From UBA9214 sp964443845 (lineage in GTDB: Bacteria; Pseudomonadota; Gammaproteobacteria; UBA9214): a stretch of 64,000 nucleotides of DNA. The DNA is taken from contig CAYUFA010000001.1 of NCBI GenBank assembly GCA_964443845.1, positions 62,001-126,000 of the forward strand, written 5' to 3'. The notes beneath the pieces were generated by a model. It searched no databases. It was given only the letters and a program-made list of their open reading frames with translations, and was not told the origin of the DNA. A program made the translations under genes and the position numbers. Shown here in pieces: positions 33,443 through 42,816 of the stretch; the first letter of the stretch is position 1; each line of letters begins with the position of its first letter.

Positions 33443-35251
33443 TCAGGCCCCGCCCGGGCCGGACTTCCGCTCCGCCCGCCGCAGTGCGGAGAACGCCCCC
33501 TGCGCACGCAGCCAGCGTTCCATTTCCGCTGCCGGTGCAGGTTCGGCAAAGTAGTACCCCTGTGCCTCGTCACACCCGTGTTCCCGCAGGAATTCGAGCT
33601 GCTGCGGGGTTTCCACGCCCTCCGCGGCCACGCGCATGCGCAGGCTGTGCGCCAGCCCGATCACCGCCACGACGATCGCGGCATTATCGGCGTCTGTACC
33701 CACATCCCGCACGAAGGAGTTATCGATCTTCAGCGTATCGATCGGCAGGCGCCTGAGCAGGCTGAGCGATGAATAGCCGGTACCGAAGTCATCCAGGCTG
33801 AGGTGCACACCCATGCGCTTCAGATCACGCAATGCGCGGCCACCACCCTGGATATCCTCGAGGATCACGCGCTCGGTCATTTCCAGCTCCAGCCAGGCGG
33901 GCGGAATCCCTGCCTCCTGCACGCTGTCGCCGAGCATCTGGTTGAACAGCGTCTGGCGGAACTGGCAGGCCGAGAGGTTGATCCCGAGCCGCACCGCTAC
34001 CAGCCCGTCACCTACCCAGCGGTGCAGCTGCCGGCAGGCGGTGCGCAGCGCCCATTCTCCGATCGGCACGATCAGGCCGCACTCCTCCGAGGCGAGGATG
34101 AAATCCGCCGGCCGCACGATCCCCTTCTCCGGGTGGTGCCAGCGCAGCAGGGTTTCCAGGCCGACCACGGCAGCGGTCCGGAGATCGATGCGCGGCTGGT
34201 AGTACACCTCGAATTCGCCGTTCGAGAATGCCCTGTGCAGGTCATTCTCCATGGCAAGACGCTCGAACGCCGAGGTGCTCATGGAGTGCGTGTAGAACTC
34301 GTAACTGTTCTTGCCGTGTTGCTTGGCGTTGAACATGGCGGTATCCGCATTCCGGATCAGCTCCTCCACGCTGTTGCCGTCGTAGGGGAACACGGCGATC
34401 CCGATGCTGGGCGTCACCACGACCTCCTCGGTACCGATCAGGAATGGCACCGCGATGGCATCGATGATGCGCCGGGCCGCGCGCGCGGCATCATCGGCCT
34501 TGTCGATCCCGTTCAGCAGCACCGTGAACTCGTCGCCGCCCAGTCGCGCCACCGGGTACTCGTCGACTTCCTGCTCCCGGCCGACCGCGTCGCTGCGGCG
34601 CAGGCAGGTCAGCAACTGGCCAGCCACACTGCGCAGCAGGCGGTCTCCCACCGAGTGACCGAAGGTATCGTTGATGTACTTGAAATTGTCGATATCGATG
34701 AACAGCATGCCCACCAGGCGGTGGTTGCGGCGCGCGGTTTCCAGGGACTGGTGCAGGCGCTCGGTGAACATGCGCCGGTTCGGCAGGTTGGTCAGGACAT
34801 CGTAGTAGGCCAGCTGGTGAATCGCCTTTCTGCTCCGGCGCAGGCTCTCGAACGCGCGCATGGTGCGCAACAGGTAACGCACACGATGGCCGAGAATCGC
34901 ATAGTTCAACGGTTTGGTGATGAAATCCGTGGCGCCGAGCCCGAAGGCATGGTCGATGGAATCGATATCCTCGAGGCCCGTCATCATCATGACCGGAATA
35001 TGCTTGCCCCGCTCGCCGGCGCGGATCGCAGTACAGGTTTCGAAGCCGTCCATCCCCGGCATCAGGACATCCAGCAGAATCACGTCCGGCTGCGACCGGG
35101 CGAGGAATTCCAGCGCGGCCTCGCCCGTCTCGGCCTCTTCCACCACCAGGCCGATCTGGCGCAGGCTTTCTCCGACCAGTACCCGCACCATCGGGTCGTC
35201 ATCCACGATCAGTACCAGCGAGGCAGGTCCGGTCAGGGCGGTCTCCGTCAT
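33443..35251 (-). CDS. Response regulator with GGDEF and EAL domains
   Basis: 602 aa from ATG 35251, which overlaps the end of the BarA-like kinase (ATGA). Domains: receiver (about 10-130, IVDDDPMVRVLV, VILLDVLMPGMDGFE); GGDEF (about 170-330) with intact ARLGGDEFTVLL; EAL (about 350-590) with VGLETLLRWHHPEKG, where ETLL replaces EALL, and intact DDFGTGYSSLSLLRRLP. It could make and degrade c-di-GMP. The overlap with the kinase makes them a two-gene phosphorelay: the kinase HPt domain probably phosphorylates this receiver. Confidence 0.94.
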   Translation of the reverse strand: MTETALTGPASLVLIVDDDPMVRVLVGESLRQIGLVVEEAETGEAALEFLARSQPDVILLDVLMPGMDGFETCTAIRAGERGKHIPVMMMTGLEDIDSIDHAFGLGATDFITKPLNYAILGHRVRYLLRTMRAFESLRRSRKAIHQLAYYDVLTNLPNRRMFTERLHQSLETARRNHRLVGMLFIDIDNFKYINDTFGHSVGDRLLRSVAGQLLTCLRRSDAVGREQEVDEYPVARLGGDEFTVLLNGIDKADDAARAARRIIDAIAVPFLIGTEEVVVTPSIGIAVFPYDGNSVEELIRNADTAMFNAKQHGKNSYEFYTHSMSTSAFERLAMENDLHRAFSNGEFEVYYQPRIDLRTAAVVGLETLLRWHHPEKGIVRPADFILASEECGLIVPIGEWALRTACRQLHRWVGDGLVAVRLGINLSACQFRQTLFNQMLGDSVQEAGIPPAWLELEMTERVILEDIQGGGRALRDLKRMGVHLSLDDFGTGYSSLSLLRRLPIDTLKIDNSFVRDVGTDADNAAIVVAVIGLAHSLRMRVAAEGVETPQQLEFLREHGCDEAQGYYFAEPAPAAEMERWLRAQGAFSALRRAERKSGPGGA

Positions 35252-37989
35252 ACGGCAACCCTCCTGCGTTCCGCCTGCAGTGCGACAACCACGCACCGGA
35301 ACTCGGTCTCGGCCTGCTGCAGCAGCCGCCGGGCGTGGTCCAGCTCGCCGCAGCGACCGAGTTGCTCGAGTTCCCTGCACAGCCGGGCCATACGGGTTGC
35401 GCCGAGGTTGGCACTGCCCGACTTCATGCGGTGTGCGTACTGACGAACCTGCTCCGCATTGCCAGACTCGATGGCAGCGCGCAGTGCGTTCATGATGCCG
35501 GGGCAATCGGACAGGTAGAGGTCGACGATCCTGCCGAGCAGGTCCGGCTTGCCGGGTCGCTGCAGGGCACGGATGTTGTGCAGCGGCTCCGGATCGAGGG
35601 TGGATTCCTGCACCCGGTGGTCACCAGCCGGCACGGTGCCGGCGTGGTCCTGCCGCACCGTGGCCGGTTCACCGCACCACTGCTGCAACACCTCCAGCAG
35701 CTGCAGCCGCGTGAACGGCTTGCTCAGGTAATCGTCCATGCCGGCCCGCAGGCACTGCTCGCGGTCACCTTCCATCACGTTAGCCGTCACCGCGATGATG
35801 GGGACATGCCGCCCCGGGGACTGCTGCTCGTGGCGCCGGATTGCCGCGGTGGCCTCGAAACCATCCATCTCCGGCATCTGGCAATCCATCAGGATGATGT
35901 CATATTCCCGCTGCTCCAGCGCGGCCAGCACCTCGTGACCGTTCACTGCCAGGTCACAGCGACACCCCAGCATCTCCAGCATGGACAGCACTACCTCCTG
36001 GTTGACCGGGTTATCCTCGGCGAGCAGCAGGTGGACGTTGCCCGGTGCTGTGGCTTGCGCCGCGCTGTACTGCTCCTGTGCCGCTGCGGCCGGCGTCACG
36101 ATCGCATTCAGCAGGGCGTTGTACAGATCGGACTGGCGCACCGGCTTGTGCAGGTAGCTGTGAACACCGTTGTCCTGCGCAGTCCGGGCATCCCCGGCAC
36201 CGCCGACGGAGGTCAGCATGATCAGCGGCGTTGCCGCCACCAGCGGGTCGGAGCGAATGGCGCGCGCCAGCATCATGCCGTCCATGCCGGGCATGTGCAT
36301 GTCGAGGATCGCCATGTCATACGCATCGTTCTGGTCCACCGCGATGCGCAGCATGGCCAGTGCCTGCTTGCCCCCGGATGCGGAGCCATGACGCAGGCCC
36401 CAGCCGGCCATCTGGTGCTCGAGGATGGTGCGGTTGGTTTCGTTATCGTCCACGATCAACGCGCGCCTGCCGTGCAGCGCATCGTCCCGCACCTTGCCGG
36501 CATGTTCCTCGCGCTTGCGCAATCGCACCTGGAAACGGAACACCGAACCCTGGCCCAGCCGACTGGTGACCTCGATCCCGCCACCCATCATCTCCACCAG
36601 CCGCCTGGAGATTGCCAGCCCCAGTCCGGTGCCACCGTAGTGACGCGTGGTTGATCCGTCCGCCTGGGTGAAGGATTCGAAGATGCGCGTGCAGGCCTGC
36701 CGGGTCATGCCAATACCGGTATCACGCACCTCGAAGCCGACCGTGACCTCCTGTTCGCCGGCGGGCAGCAGGTGCAGCCGCACGAACACCTCGCCACGCT
36801 CGGTGAACTTGATCGCGTTGCCGACCAGGTTGGTCAGCACCTGCCGCAGCCGGTTGGGATCCCCGCTCACCATCCCCGGTATGTCGGGATCGACCTGCAA
36901 CAGCAGTTCCAGGTCCTTGCGGTGAGCCGTTTCCGCCAGCAGTTCCATGACCTCCTCGACAACCTCGCGCAGGCTGAAATCCAGTATTTCCAGTTCCATC
37001 CTGCCCGCCTCGACCTTGGAAAAATCGAGGATGTCATTGATGACATGCAGCAGTGCCTTGCCCGAGCGGTGCACCGTGTTGCAGAACTTCGCCTGTTGCT
37101 CGGTCAGGTCGGTCTCCTGCAGCAGCTCGGTCATGCCGAGCACGCCGTTCATCGGGGTACGGATTTCATGGCTCATGTTGGCGAGAAACTGGGACTTCGC
37201 ACGGCTCGCCTGTTCGGCCGTGTCGCGCGCCTGTTTCAGCTCACGGTCACGCTCGCGAATCTGCTCCAGCATGTCGTTGAAGCCTTCCGTGAGCACACCG
37301 AGCTCGTCCTGCCCGGACCACGTGGCACGCAGGGAATAGTCCCGCTCGGACTTGACCCGTTGCATGATCCCGGCCAGCGCCAGGACCGGCCCGGAAATCG
37401 AGTTTTGCAGCCACGCGGCCAGTGCGAAGGCGACCAGGATGGCAATTACCAGGATGACTCCCACGACCATGACATCCGCGTGGATCTGGCTACGGACCGG
37501 GTCGAGGCTGGCGCGGATATGTATGGCACCGATACGCTCGTGGTCGATCCGGATGGGCGCCACCAGGTCGAGACTGTTCGAACCGAACCGGTATTCCACG
37601 GCGGCATCCGCTCCGCCCTCGCCCTGCTGCAGGTGCAGCCCGGCCGCTGCAGGATTGTATGACCGGGCAATTTCCGGGTAGCTGGCCAGCACGGTGCCAT
37701 CGGCACGGTAGATGGACGCGCCCCTGACGTTCAATTCCGTACTCAGCGCCGCCAGCGACTCCAGTGCAGCAGACCGATCATTGAAAGCCAGCGCAGCCGC
37801 ACTGTTCTTGCCGATGACGTTTGCCAGTACCGACAGGCTGCTCACCATGCCAGCACGGATCCTGGCAATGTCGTTGGCCATGAAGGCGACCGCGACGAGC
37901 AGCAGCACCACCAGGCTGAGAAAGGCCATCATCAGTGTCAGCTTGGCGCGAATCGACTTGTTGTGCAGCCGCAAGATATTGCCAAACAT
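35248..37989 (-). CDS. BarA-like tripartite hybrid sensor kinase
   Basis: 913 aa from ATG 37989, six bases after AGGGA. Order: membrane helix (about 20-42, TLMMAFLSLVVLLLVAVAF); periplasmic sensor to about 165; second helix (VVGVILVIAILVAFALAAWL); HAMP; dimerisation domain with FLANMSHEIRTPMNGVLGM; ATPase with TRHYGGTGLGLAISRRLVEMMGG; first receiver (IVDDNETN, AILDMHMPGMDGM); second receiver (LLAEDNPVNQ, LMDCQMPEMDGFE); C-terminal HPt with YAHRMKSGSANLGATRM. Having its own HPt, it can complete a four-step relay to the coupled REC-GGDEF-EAL protein. Confidence 0.95.
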   Translation of the reverse strand: MFGNILRLHNKSIRAKLTLMMAFLSLVVLLLVAVAFMANDIARIRAGMVSSLSVLANVIGKNSAAALAFNDRSAALESLAALSTELNVRGASIYRADGTVLASYPEIARSYNPAAAGLHLQQGEGGADAAVEYRFGSNSLDLVAPIRIDHERIGAIHIRASLDPVRSQIHADVMVVGVILVIAILVAFALAAWLQNSISGPVLALAGIMQRVKSERDYSLRATWSGQDELGVLTEGFNDMLEQIRERDRELKQARDTAEQASRAKSQFLANMSHEIRTPMNGVLGMTELLQETDLTEQQAKFCNTVHRSGKALLHVINDILDFSKVEAGRMELEILDFSLREVVEEVMELLAETAHRKDLELLLQVDPDIPGMVSGDPNRLRQVLTNLVGNAIKFTERGEVFVRLHLLPAGEQEVTVGFEVRDTGIGMTRQACTRIFESFTQADGSTTRHYGGTGLGLAISRRLVEMMGGGIEVTSRLGQGSVFRFQVRLRKREEHAGKVRDDALHGRRALIVDDNETNRTILEHQMAGWGLRHGSASGGKQALAMLRIAVDQNDAYDMAILDMHMPGMDGMMLARAIRSDPLVAATPLIMLTSVGGAGDARTAQDNGVHSYLHKPVRQSDLYNALLNAIVTPAAAAQEQYSAAQATAPGNVHLLLAEDNPVNQEVVLSMLEMLGCRCDLAVNGHEVLAALEQREYDIILMDCQMPEMDGFEATAAIRRHEQQSPGRHVPIIAVTANVMEGDREQCLRAGMDDYLSKPFTRLQLLEVLQQWCGEPATVRQDHAGTVPAGDHRVQESTLDPEPLHNIRALQRPGKPDLLGRIVDLYLSDCPGIMNALRAAIESGNAEQVRQYAHRMKSGSANLGATRMARLCRELEQLGRCGELDHARRLLQQAETEFRCVVVALQAERRRVAV

Positions 37990-38162
37990 GAAATTTCCCT
38001 GTGCCGTAACGGCAGCCCGGCGCACGTGGGCCGCAGACTTCCCGATCACCAGACTATCGGCGTAAGCGGGAAAGAATTAACGGCAGCACAGTACAGGCAG
38101 GACGCGGGACACGCCCCGGGGAGATTACAGATTTCTCTTGATTATCAGTGGATTAAATGAGT

Positions 38163-38183
38163 ACGCCGGCCTGCAGCCGGCGT
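38163..38183 (-). terminator. GC hairpin directly after the aspartoacylase-like gene
   Basis: ACGCCGGC and GCCGGCGT form an 8-bp stem with a five-base loop, abutting the stop codon at 38184. The following minus-strand sequence is ACTCATTTAATCC, only a weak T-rich tract, so termination may be partial. It separates the kinase gene from the minus-strand operon. Confidence 0.5.
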
Positions 38184-39227
38184 TCAGAACGGTGCCCCCG
38201 GCGTACGCCGCTGCTGCTCCGGCAGCAGGCGTTCCATCAGGTAGCCGAGACAATCCTGACGGATGATGCGGGTATCGAGGGTAAACATGGACGGCATGAA
38301 GGCACGGGTACTGCGCAGCGCGCCATCGGCCACGGTGAAATAGCGCGCGAAGACCGGCCGGTCGTTCTCGTCGCGCACCTCCAGCGGCGTGCCCAGCCCT
38401 CCCGACAGGCGCCCGAGCAGGGTCCCCGCGGGAAGCTCGCGGAAATTCAGGTGATCGAGGTTGGACACCAGCTGCAGGTCGACCGGCTCCTCGCCGAACC
38501 CGAAACTGACATTCTCCGGTACGTGCACCGAGGCCACCGTGTGGAACAGGTCGACGTCGTGGGCAGCCACCGCATGCTGCGGGAACTCGTGCAGGCGCAG
38601 CACCGCATCGAGAAAATCGCGCGCATGCCGCGCACCGTATTCCTGGTCCGGCTTGCCGCACTCGATGGTGACCGCCGGACACAGCCCTGCCATGGCCATC
38701 GACTGCACCCCGCGCGGGCGGATGAAGTACACCACCGTGCGACTGAACAGGGCGGCCAGTTGCAGAAAGCGGTTGTCGAGGCGATTGATGCACGCGTAGT
38801 GCGGGTTGATACCGGTATTGTTGTGGATGTCGATACTGGCAAATGGCGCGCGTGCCTGCATGCGCGTCACGACCTGCTGCATCAGGAGCGCTTCCGGCAC
38901 CCCCGGCGCGGTGGTACCCGGCCAGACGCGGTTGTAGTCCGCCTGACCCTCCAGCCGGCGCACTCCCTGGCGTGCCGCGGCGACATTGCCGATGAAGACC
39001 GACAGTGCCCGCGGCAGGACGGCGTCCCGATAATCGTGCAGCAGTTGCTGCAGCGCCGTCAGGCCGGTGGCTTCATTGCCATGCGCCAGTACCGTGACAA
39101 ATACCGGCTCCGCCTGCCGCCCCGGCAGGTGCAGCAAGGTCGGTCCGCCCAGCAGCGCTTCCAGTTCATCGGCGCGCGCCTCCAGCAATCCCTCCGGCAG
39201 TGCGTGCAGTTCGTTCAGCGTGTCCAT
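38184..39227 (-). CDS. Succinylglutamate desuccinylase/aspartoacylase family zinc hydrolase
   Basis: 347 aa from ATG 39227. Zinc-carboxypeptidase-like fold: VTVLAHGNEATGLTAL (His and Glu ligands, HxxE), ALSVFIGNVAAARQGVR, DYNRVWPG, ASIDIHNNTGINPHYA (His ligand) and AVTIECGKPDQEYG (catalytic Glu). AstE itself belongs to arginine catabolism, but no ast genes are nearby. The gene sits two bases downstream of a glutamate-cysteine-ligase-like gene, so its real substrate is probably an N-acyl or gamma-glutamyl compound. Confidence 0.85.
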   Translation of the reverse strand: MDTLNELHALPEGLLEARADELEALLGGPTLLHLPGRQAEPVFVTVLAHGNEATGLTALQQLLHDYRDAVLPRALSVFIGNVAAARQGVRRLEGQADYNRVWPGTTAPGVPEALLMQQVVTRMQARAPFASIDIHNNTGINPHYACINRLDNRFLQLAALFSRTVVYFIRPRGVQSMAMAGLCPAVTIECGKPDQEYGARHARDFLDAVLRLHEFPQHAVAAHDVDLFHTVASVHVPENVSFGFGEEPVDLQLVSNLDHLNFRELPAGTLLGRLSGGLGTPLEVRDENDRPVFARYFTVADGALRSTRAFMPSMFTLDTRIIRQDCLGYLMERLLPEQQRRTPGAPF

Positions 39228-39229
39228 GG

Positions 39230-40675
39230 TTAGTCCGTGATCCGGGTATCCCATTCATGAACCGGCCGGCCGGCCTGCTGGCGCCGGAAATACGCCGCCG
39301 CGATCGTGGCCGGATCACCGGCGCAGCGGGCCGCGGCGGCGCGCAGCCAGGCCGTGCCGGTCTGCGCGCTGCGTACGCGCGCCTCGATGACTCCCAGGTA
39401 ACGCTCGATGTCCACAGGGTCGATCTCCAGCTGCTGCAGGCCATGGCGTGCCAGCGGCAGCAGCTGTTCCTGCAACAGCGCCTGCAGGCTGCCACGCCTC
39501 CCTCCGCTCCAGCTGACCTGGGCGGCCAGTCCATGCTGGGCTGCAGCATAGAAATTGTCGCGCGCCGTGGCAAACGGCAGCACCTGCTCCGGCGGATCGT
39601 TCTGCTCCATCAGCGCCTGCATCAGGCCAAAATACAACGCCGCGTTGGCAATCATGTCAACGATGGTCGGCCCGGACGGCACCACACGCTGCTCGATGCG
39701 CAGGTGCGGCAGGCCGTCGTAATCGAAGCCGATCAACGGCCGGTTCCAGCGCCAGATCGTGCCGTTGTGCAGGCGCAGGTGCGCCATCTGCTCCGGGCCC
39801 TCGCGCGTGCGGATCGGCAGCAGCACCGGGTAGTGCACGGCATTTTCCCGGAAACACTCCAGCAGGGAATCGCGCGCGTACCCCGAACCGAAGGTCACGC
39901 GCCGCAGCGGGCCATGGCTGGCGCCCGCCAGGCCGCCCACCGGCACGGACTGCTCGAACAGTGGTATGCGCGTCTCGCTCCACAGGTCGTGTCCGAACAG
40001 GAACGGCGAATTGGCCGCCACCGCGACCAGTGGCGCCGACAGGACGATGGACGCGTTGTAGGCGCGCACGGCCAGTGCCTGGCGTACCTTCAGGTGCAGC
40101 TGGAAGGAAGTCGTGGCGGCTTCCAGCATGACACTCTCGCTGGCCATTTTCAGGTGCTCGTGGCCATGGATGTCAAGATGAATCGGTTCGCCCTTGCGCA
40201 GTCGCAGCACCTGTTCATTGAGCGCGCGGTAACGCTTCACGTTCGACATGTTTGCCAGGCACAGTTCCTGCGCGTGCAGCGTTGGCAGGATACCGATCAT
40301 CATCAGCTGCGCATGCAGCGCGCCGGCGCTGCGCGAGCATTGCCGCCAGGTCGCACCGAGGCTGGCCTCGAAACGGCTGAGTGCGGAGCCCCAGAGGTGC
40401 TGCGGGTGGTCGTTGAGCTCGATGTTGAAGCGGGCCAGCTCCGGGACCACCATCGGGTTGTCGAGCTGTTGCAGGAAGCGCTCGTTCAGCGGCGCGGGCC
40501 GGAAATCCGCACCCGTCAGCCAGGCCTCGAGTTCATAACCGCCCATGCGGTCGCGGGCGGAGAAATTGCCGTCCCGGAACCACGCCTCGAGCAGGTCCGT
40601 CTCCTGCTGCAGGCGCTCCCCGAAGGCCGCGAAATCCGCGTGTGTGAAGCGTGTTTCCCCGATCTCCTGGCCCAT
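39230..40675 (-). CDS. Glutamate-cysteine-ligase-like carboxylate-amine ligase
   Basis: 481 aa from ATG 40675 (MGQEIGETRFTHADFAAF). The signature GGYELEAWLTGADFRPAPLN places the metal/glutamate-binding ExE of the glutamine-synthetase-like ligase fold near residue 50. Further blocks: FNIELNDHPQHLWG, DIHGHEHLKMASESVMLEAA, SFQLHLKVRQALAVRAYNAS and EQRVVPSGPTIVDMIANAA. It probably makes gamma-glutamylcysteine or a related gamma-glutamyl amide. No gshB is in the window. It is followed within two bases by the aspartoacylase-like gene. Confidence 0.72.
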   Translation of the reverse strand: MGQEIGETRFTHADFAAFGERLQQETDLLEAWFRDGNFSARDRMGGYELEAWLTGADFRPAPLNERFLQQLDNPMVVPELARFNIELNDHPQHLWGSALSRFEASLGATWRQCSRSAGALHAQLMMIGILPTLHAQELCLANMSNVKRYRALNEQVLRLRKGEPIHLDIHGHEHLKMASESVMLEAATTSFQLHLKVRQALAVRAYNASIVLSAPLVAVAANSPFLFGHDLWSETRIPLFEQSVPVGGLAGASHGPLRRVTFGSGYARDSLLECFRENAVHYPVLLPIRTREGPEQMAHLRLHNGTIWRWNRPLIGFDYDGLPHLRIEQRVVPSGPTIVDMIANAALYFGLMQALMEQNDPPEQVLPFATARDNFYAAAQHGLAAQVSWSGGRRGSLQALLQEQLLPLARHGLQQLEIDPVDIERYLGVIEARVRSAQTGTAWLRAAAARCAGDPATIAAAYFRRQQAGRPVHEWDTRITD

Positions 40676-40716
40676 GACTGGAACTACCTCACAATACCGC
40701 GCGCCCGCGGCGCGGT

Positions 40717-41385
40717 TCACTGCTGGTTGATGAGGGTTTCATTGACTTCCGCGAGCCGCTCCGGCGTGCCGATGTCGAACCAGCGGCCGCTGTAGTATTC
40801 GCCGCTGACCTGCGCGCGGTCCATGGCCGCGCGCAGCAACGGGGCGAGCGGGAATGCACCGGGCCGGCAACCGTCGAACAGTTCCGGCCGGTACACACCG
40901 ATGCCGCTGAAGGTCAGCAACAACGGGCCGTGCTGCGCCAGCCGCCCCTCCAGCAGCGCAAAATCCCCCTGCGGGTGATGCGGGGGATTATCCACCATCA
41001 CCAGGTGCGCCAGCCCGTCCGGGTCCGCCGGCAGGGTGGTAAAGTCGTAGTCCGTCCAGAGATCGGCATTCACCACCAGGAAGGGCTCTGCGCCGAGCAA
41101 CGGCAGGGCATGGTAGATGCCGCCGCCGGTTTCCAGGCCGGTTGCGCCTTCCGGGGAATACTCGATGCGCACCCCGTAGACAGCCCCGTCACCCAGTGCA
41201 CGCTCGATCTGCGCACCCAGCCAGGCGTGATTGATGACCAGTTGCGTGAACCCGGCACGTGCCAGCGCGTGGATCTGGTGTTCGATCAGCATCTGCCCGC
41301 CGATGCGCAGCAGCGGCTTGGGTGTGGTGTCGGTCAACGGCCGCATGCGCTCTCCGCGGCCCGCGGCCAGCAGCATCGCACGCAT
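40717..41385 (-). CDS. murU: N-acetylmuramate-1-phosphate uridylyltransferase
   Basis: 222 aa from ATG 41385; GTG 41388 is also possible. Nucleotidyltransferase signature LAAGRGERMRPLTDTTPKPLL, then GLETGGGIYHALPLLG, VVNADLWTDYDF (metal-binding Asp) and RWFDIGTPERLAEVN. MurU makes UDP-MurNAc from MurNAc-1-P in the Pseudomonas-type cell-wall recycling route. Its partner kinase amgK is about 13 kb away (54334-55323), on the same strand, rather than adjacent. Confidence 0.88.
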   Translation of the reverse strand: MRAMLLAAGRGERMRPLTDTTPKPLLRIGGQMLIEHQIHALARAGFTQLVINHAWLGAQIERALGDGAVYGVRIEYSPEGATGLETGGGIYHALPLLGAEPFLVVNADLWTDYDFTTLPADPDGLAHLVMVDNPPHHPQGDFALLEGRLAQHGPLLLTFSGIGVYRPELFDGCRPGAFPLAPLLRAAMDRAQVSGEYYSGRWFDIGTPERLAEVNETLINQQ

Positions 41386-41404
41386 CACCCGGTCCCTCGC
41401 GCCG

Positions 41405-42409
41405 TCATAGCCACCCGGCCGTGTGCTGTTCGACCAGCTGCGCCATGAGCTCGATGTGCCCGGCCGAGTCGTTCAGACAGGGAATGTACTCGTAAGTGGT
41501 GCCACCGGCCTGCAGGAACACGTCGCGGTTCTGCATGGCAATCTCTTCCAGGGTCTCCAGGCAGTCGGCGCTGAAACCCGGGCACAGGACCTGCACGTGC
41601 TTCGTCCCTTCCCTGGCAAACTTTTCCAGCGTGCGATCGGTATAGGGCCGGAGCCAGTCCTTCGGCCCCAGACGCGACTGGAAGCTGTACATCCACGCCT
41701 GCTCGTCCAGCCCCAGTGCCTCGGCCAGCCGCAGGGCGGTCACGTCGCACTGCACGGGATACGGATCGCCCCGGTCGGCATAGTCCTGCGGAATACCGTG
41801 GAACGACAGCAACAGGCGTTCCGGCCGCCCGTGTTCGACCTGAAACGCACGCACGCTGTCGGCCAGTGCCGCGAGGTAGGTCGGGTGGTCGTGGTAGTCG
41901 TTGACGAAGCGCAACTCCGGCACGGCGCGCCAGTGGCGCAGCTCGGCGGTCACGGCATCGAAGATCGCCGCTGTCGAGGTCGCGGAATACTGCGGGTAGA
42001 GCGGCAGGACCAGGACACGACGCACGCCGGCGGCCTGCAGCGCCGCCAGCCCACTGGCGATGGACGGGTTGCCGTAGCACATTGCCAGTTCCACCTGCAC
42101 CGGTTGCGACAGGCGTGCCGCCAGCACCCGCTGCAGGGCCGCGTGCTGCCGGCGCGAGATAACCAGCAACGGTGACCCCTGCTCGGTCCACACCTTGTCA
42201 TAGGCGTGCGCGGAGCGGCGCGGCCGCGTGTTCAGGATGACGAGATGCAGCACCAGCCACCACAGCGGCCGGGGCAGCTCGACCACACGCGGGTCCCACA
42301 GGAACTGCTTCAGGTAGCGGCGTACCGCGCGCTTAGTCGGCGCATCCGGCGTACCCAGGTTGGCAAGCAACACCCCGACCCGCTGGCTGTGTTCATTCTG
42401 CATCGACAT
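41405..42409 (-). CDS. hemH: Ferrochelatase
   Basis: 334 aa from ATG 42409 (MSMQNEHSQRVGVLL) or 332 aa from ATG 42403. It inserts Fe2+ into protoporphyrin IX. Motifs: VLLANLGTPDAPTKRAVRRYL, VLPLYPQYSATSTAAIFDAV, LLSFHGIPQDYADRGDPY (catalytic His) and VLCPGFSADCLETLEEIAMQ. The length is normal. The start overlaps the end of the upstream pseudo-receiver gene. Confidence 0.96.
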   Translation of the reverse strand: MSMQNEHSQRVGVLLANLGTPDAPTKRAVRRYLKQFLWDPRVVELPRPLWWLVLHLVILNTRPRRSAHAYDKVWTEQGSPLLVISRRQHAALQRVLAARLSQPVQVELAMCYGNPSIASGLAALQAAGVRRVLVLPLYPQYSATSTAAIFDAVTAELRHWRAVPELRFVNDYHDHPTYLAALADSVRAFQVEHGRPERLLLSFHGIPQDYADRGDPYPVQCDVTALRLAEALGLDEQAWMYSFQSRLGPKDWLRPYTDRTLEKFAREGTKHVQVLCPGFSADCLETLEEIAMQNRDVFLQAGGTTYEYIPCLNDSAGHIELMAQLVEQHTAGWL

Positions 42410-42794
42410 TGGCCTGTTGAGTGAGAGCACGCTCCAGCGCCTGCTCGTCGACCGGCAGCGGCAGCACCGCGTGTAGCGGGAACAGGGCGGCCAGTTTGTC
42501 CACAAACGGTAATTCGGCGGGCGCGACCAGCACTATGATACGGGTAGCGGAGGAATATTTCTGCAAACTGTAGAGAAACACGTCCAGATTGCTGATATTC
42601 ACTCCGGCGTAGTTGTTCCCGTACCCGTACAGGAATTCGGCCACCACGAAGTCCGGCACCTGTTCCCGGAGCGCGGCGATTGCCTTGCGCATGGAACCCA
42701 GCTTGCGTTCACGGATGCCCAGCCGCCGGTACAACGCGGCGTGATCGCGGTGCGCCGGGGTTTCCAGGATCGAGAACAGCAACGGTGCTGGCAT
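42393..42794 (-). CDS. Pseudo-receiver (REC-like) protein, paralogue of the 9428-9868 gene
   Basis: 133 aa from ATG 42794. Starts MPAPLLFSILETPAHRDHAA. Shares with the 9428 protein the block SMRKAIAALREQVPDFVVAEF and the strand IIVLVAPAELPF. The receiver phosphoacceptor position is Glu (DFVVAE), as in the paralogue, and the DNA-binding or enzymatic output is missing. The extra YGYGNNYAGVNISNLDVFLY replaces the MPxMDG loop. The gene overlaps hemH by about 17 bases. The partner is unknown. Confidence 0.75.
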   Translation of the reverse strand: MPAPLLFSILETPAHRDHAALYRRLGIRERKLGSMRKAIAALREQVPDFVVAEFLYGYGNNYAGVNISNLDVFLYSLQKYSSATRIIVLVAPAELPFVDKLAALFPLHAVLPLPVDEQALERALTQQANVDAE

Positions 42795-42816
42795 GGCCGG
42801 ACCCGCGTTACCCGTA

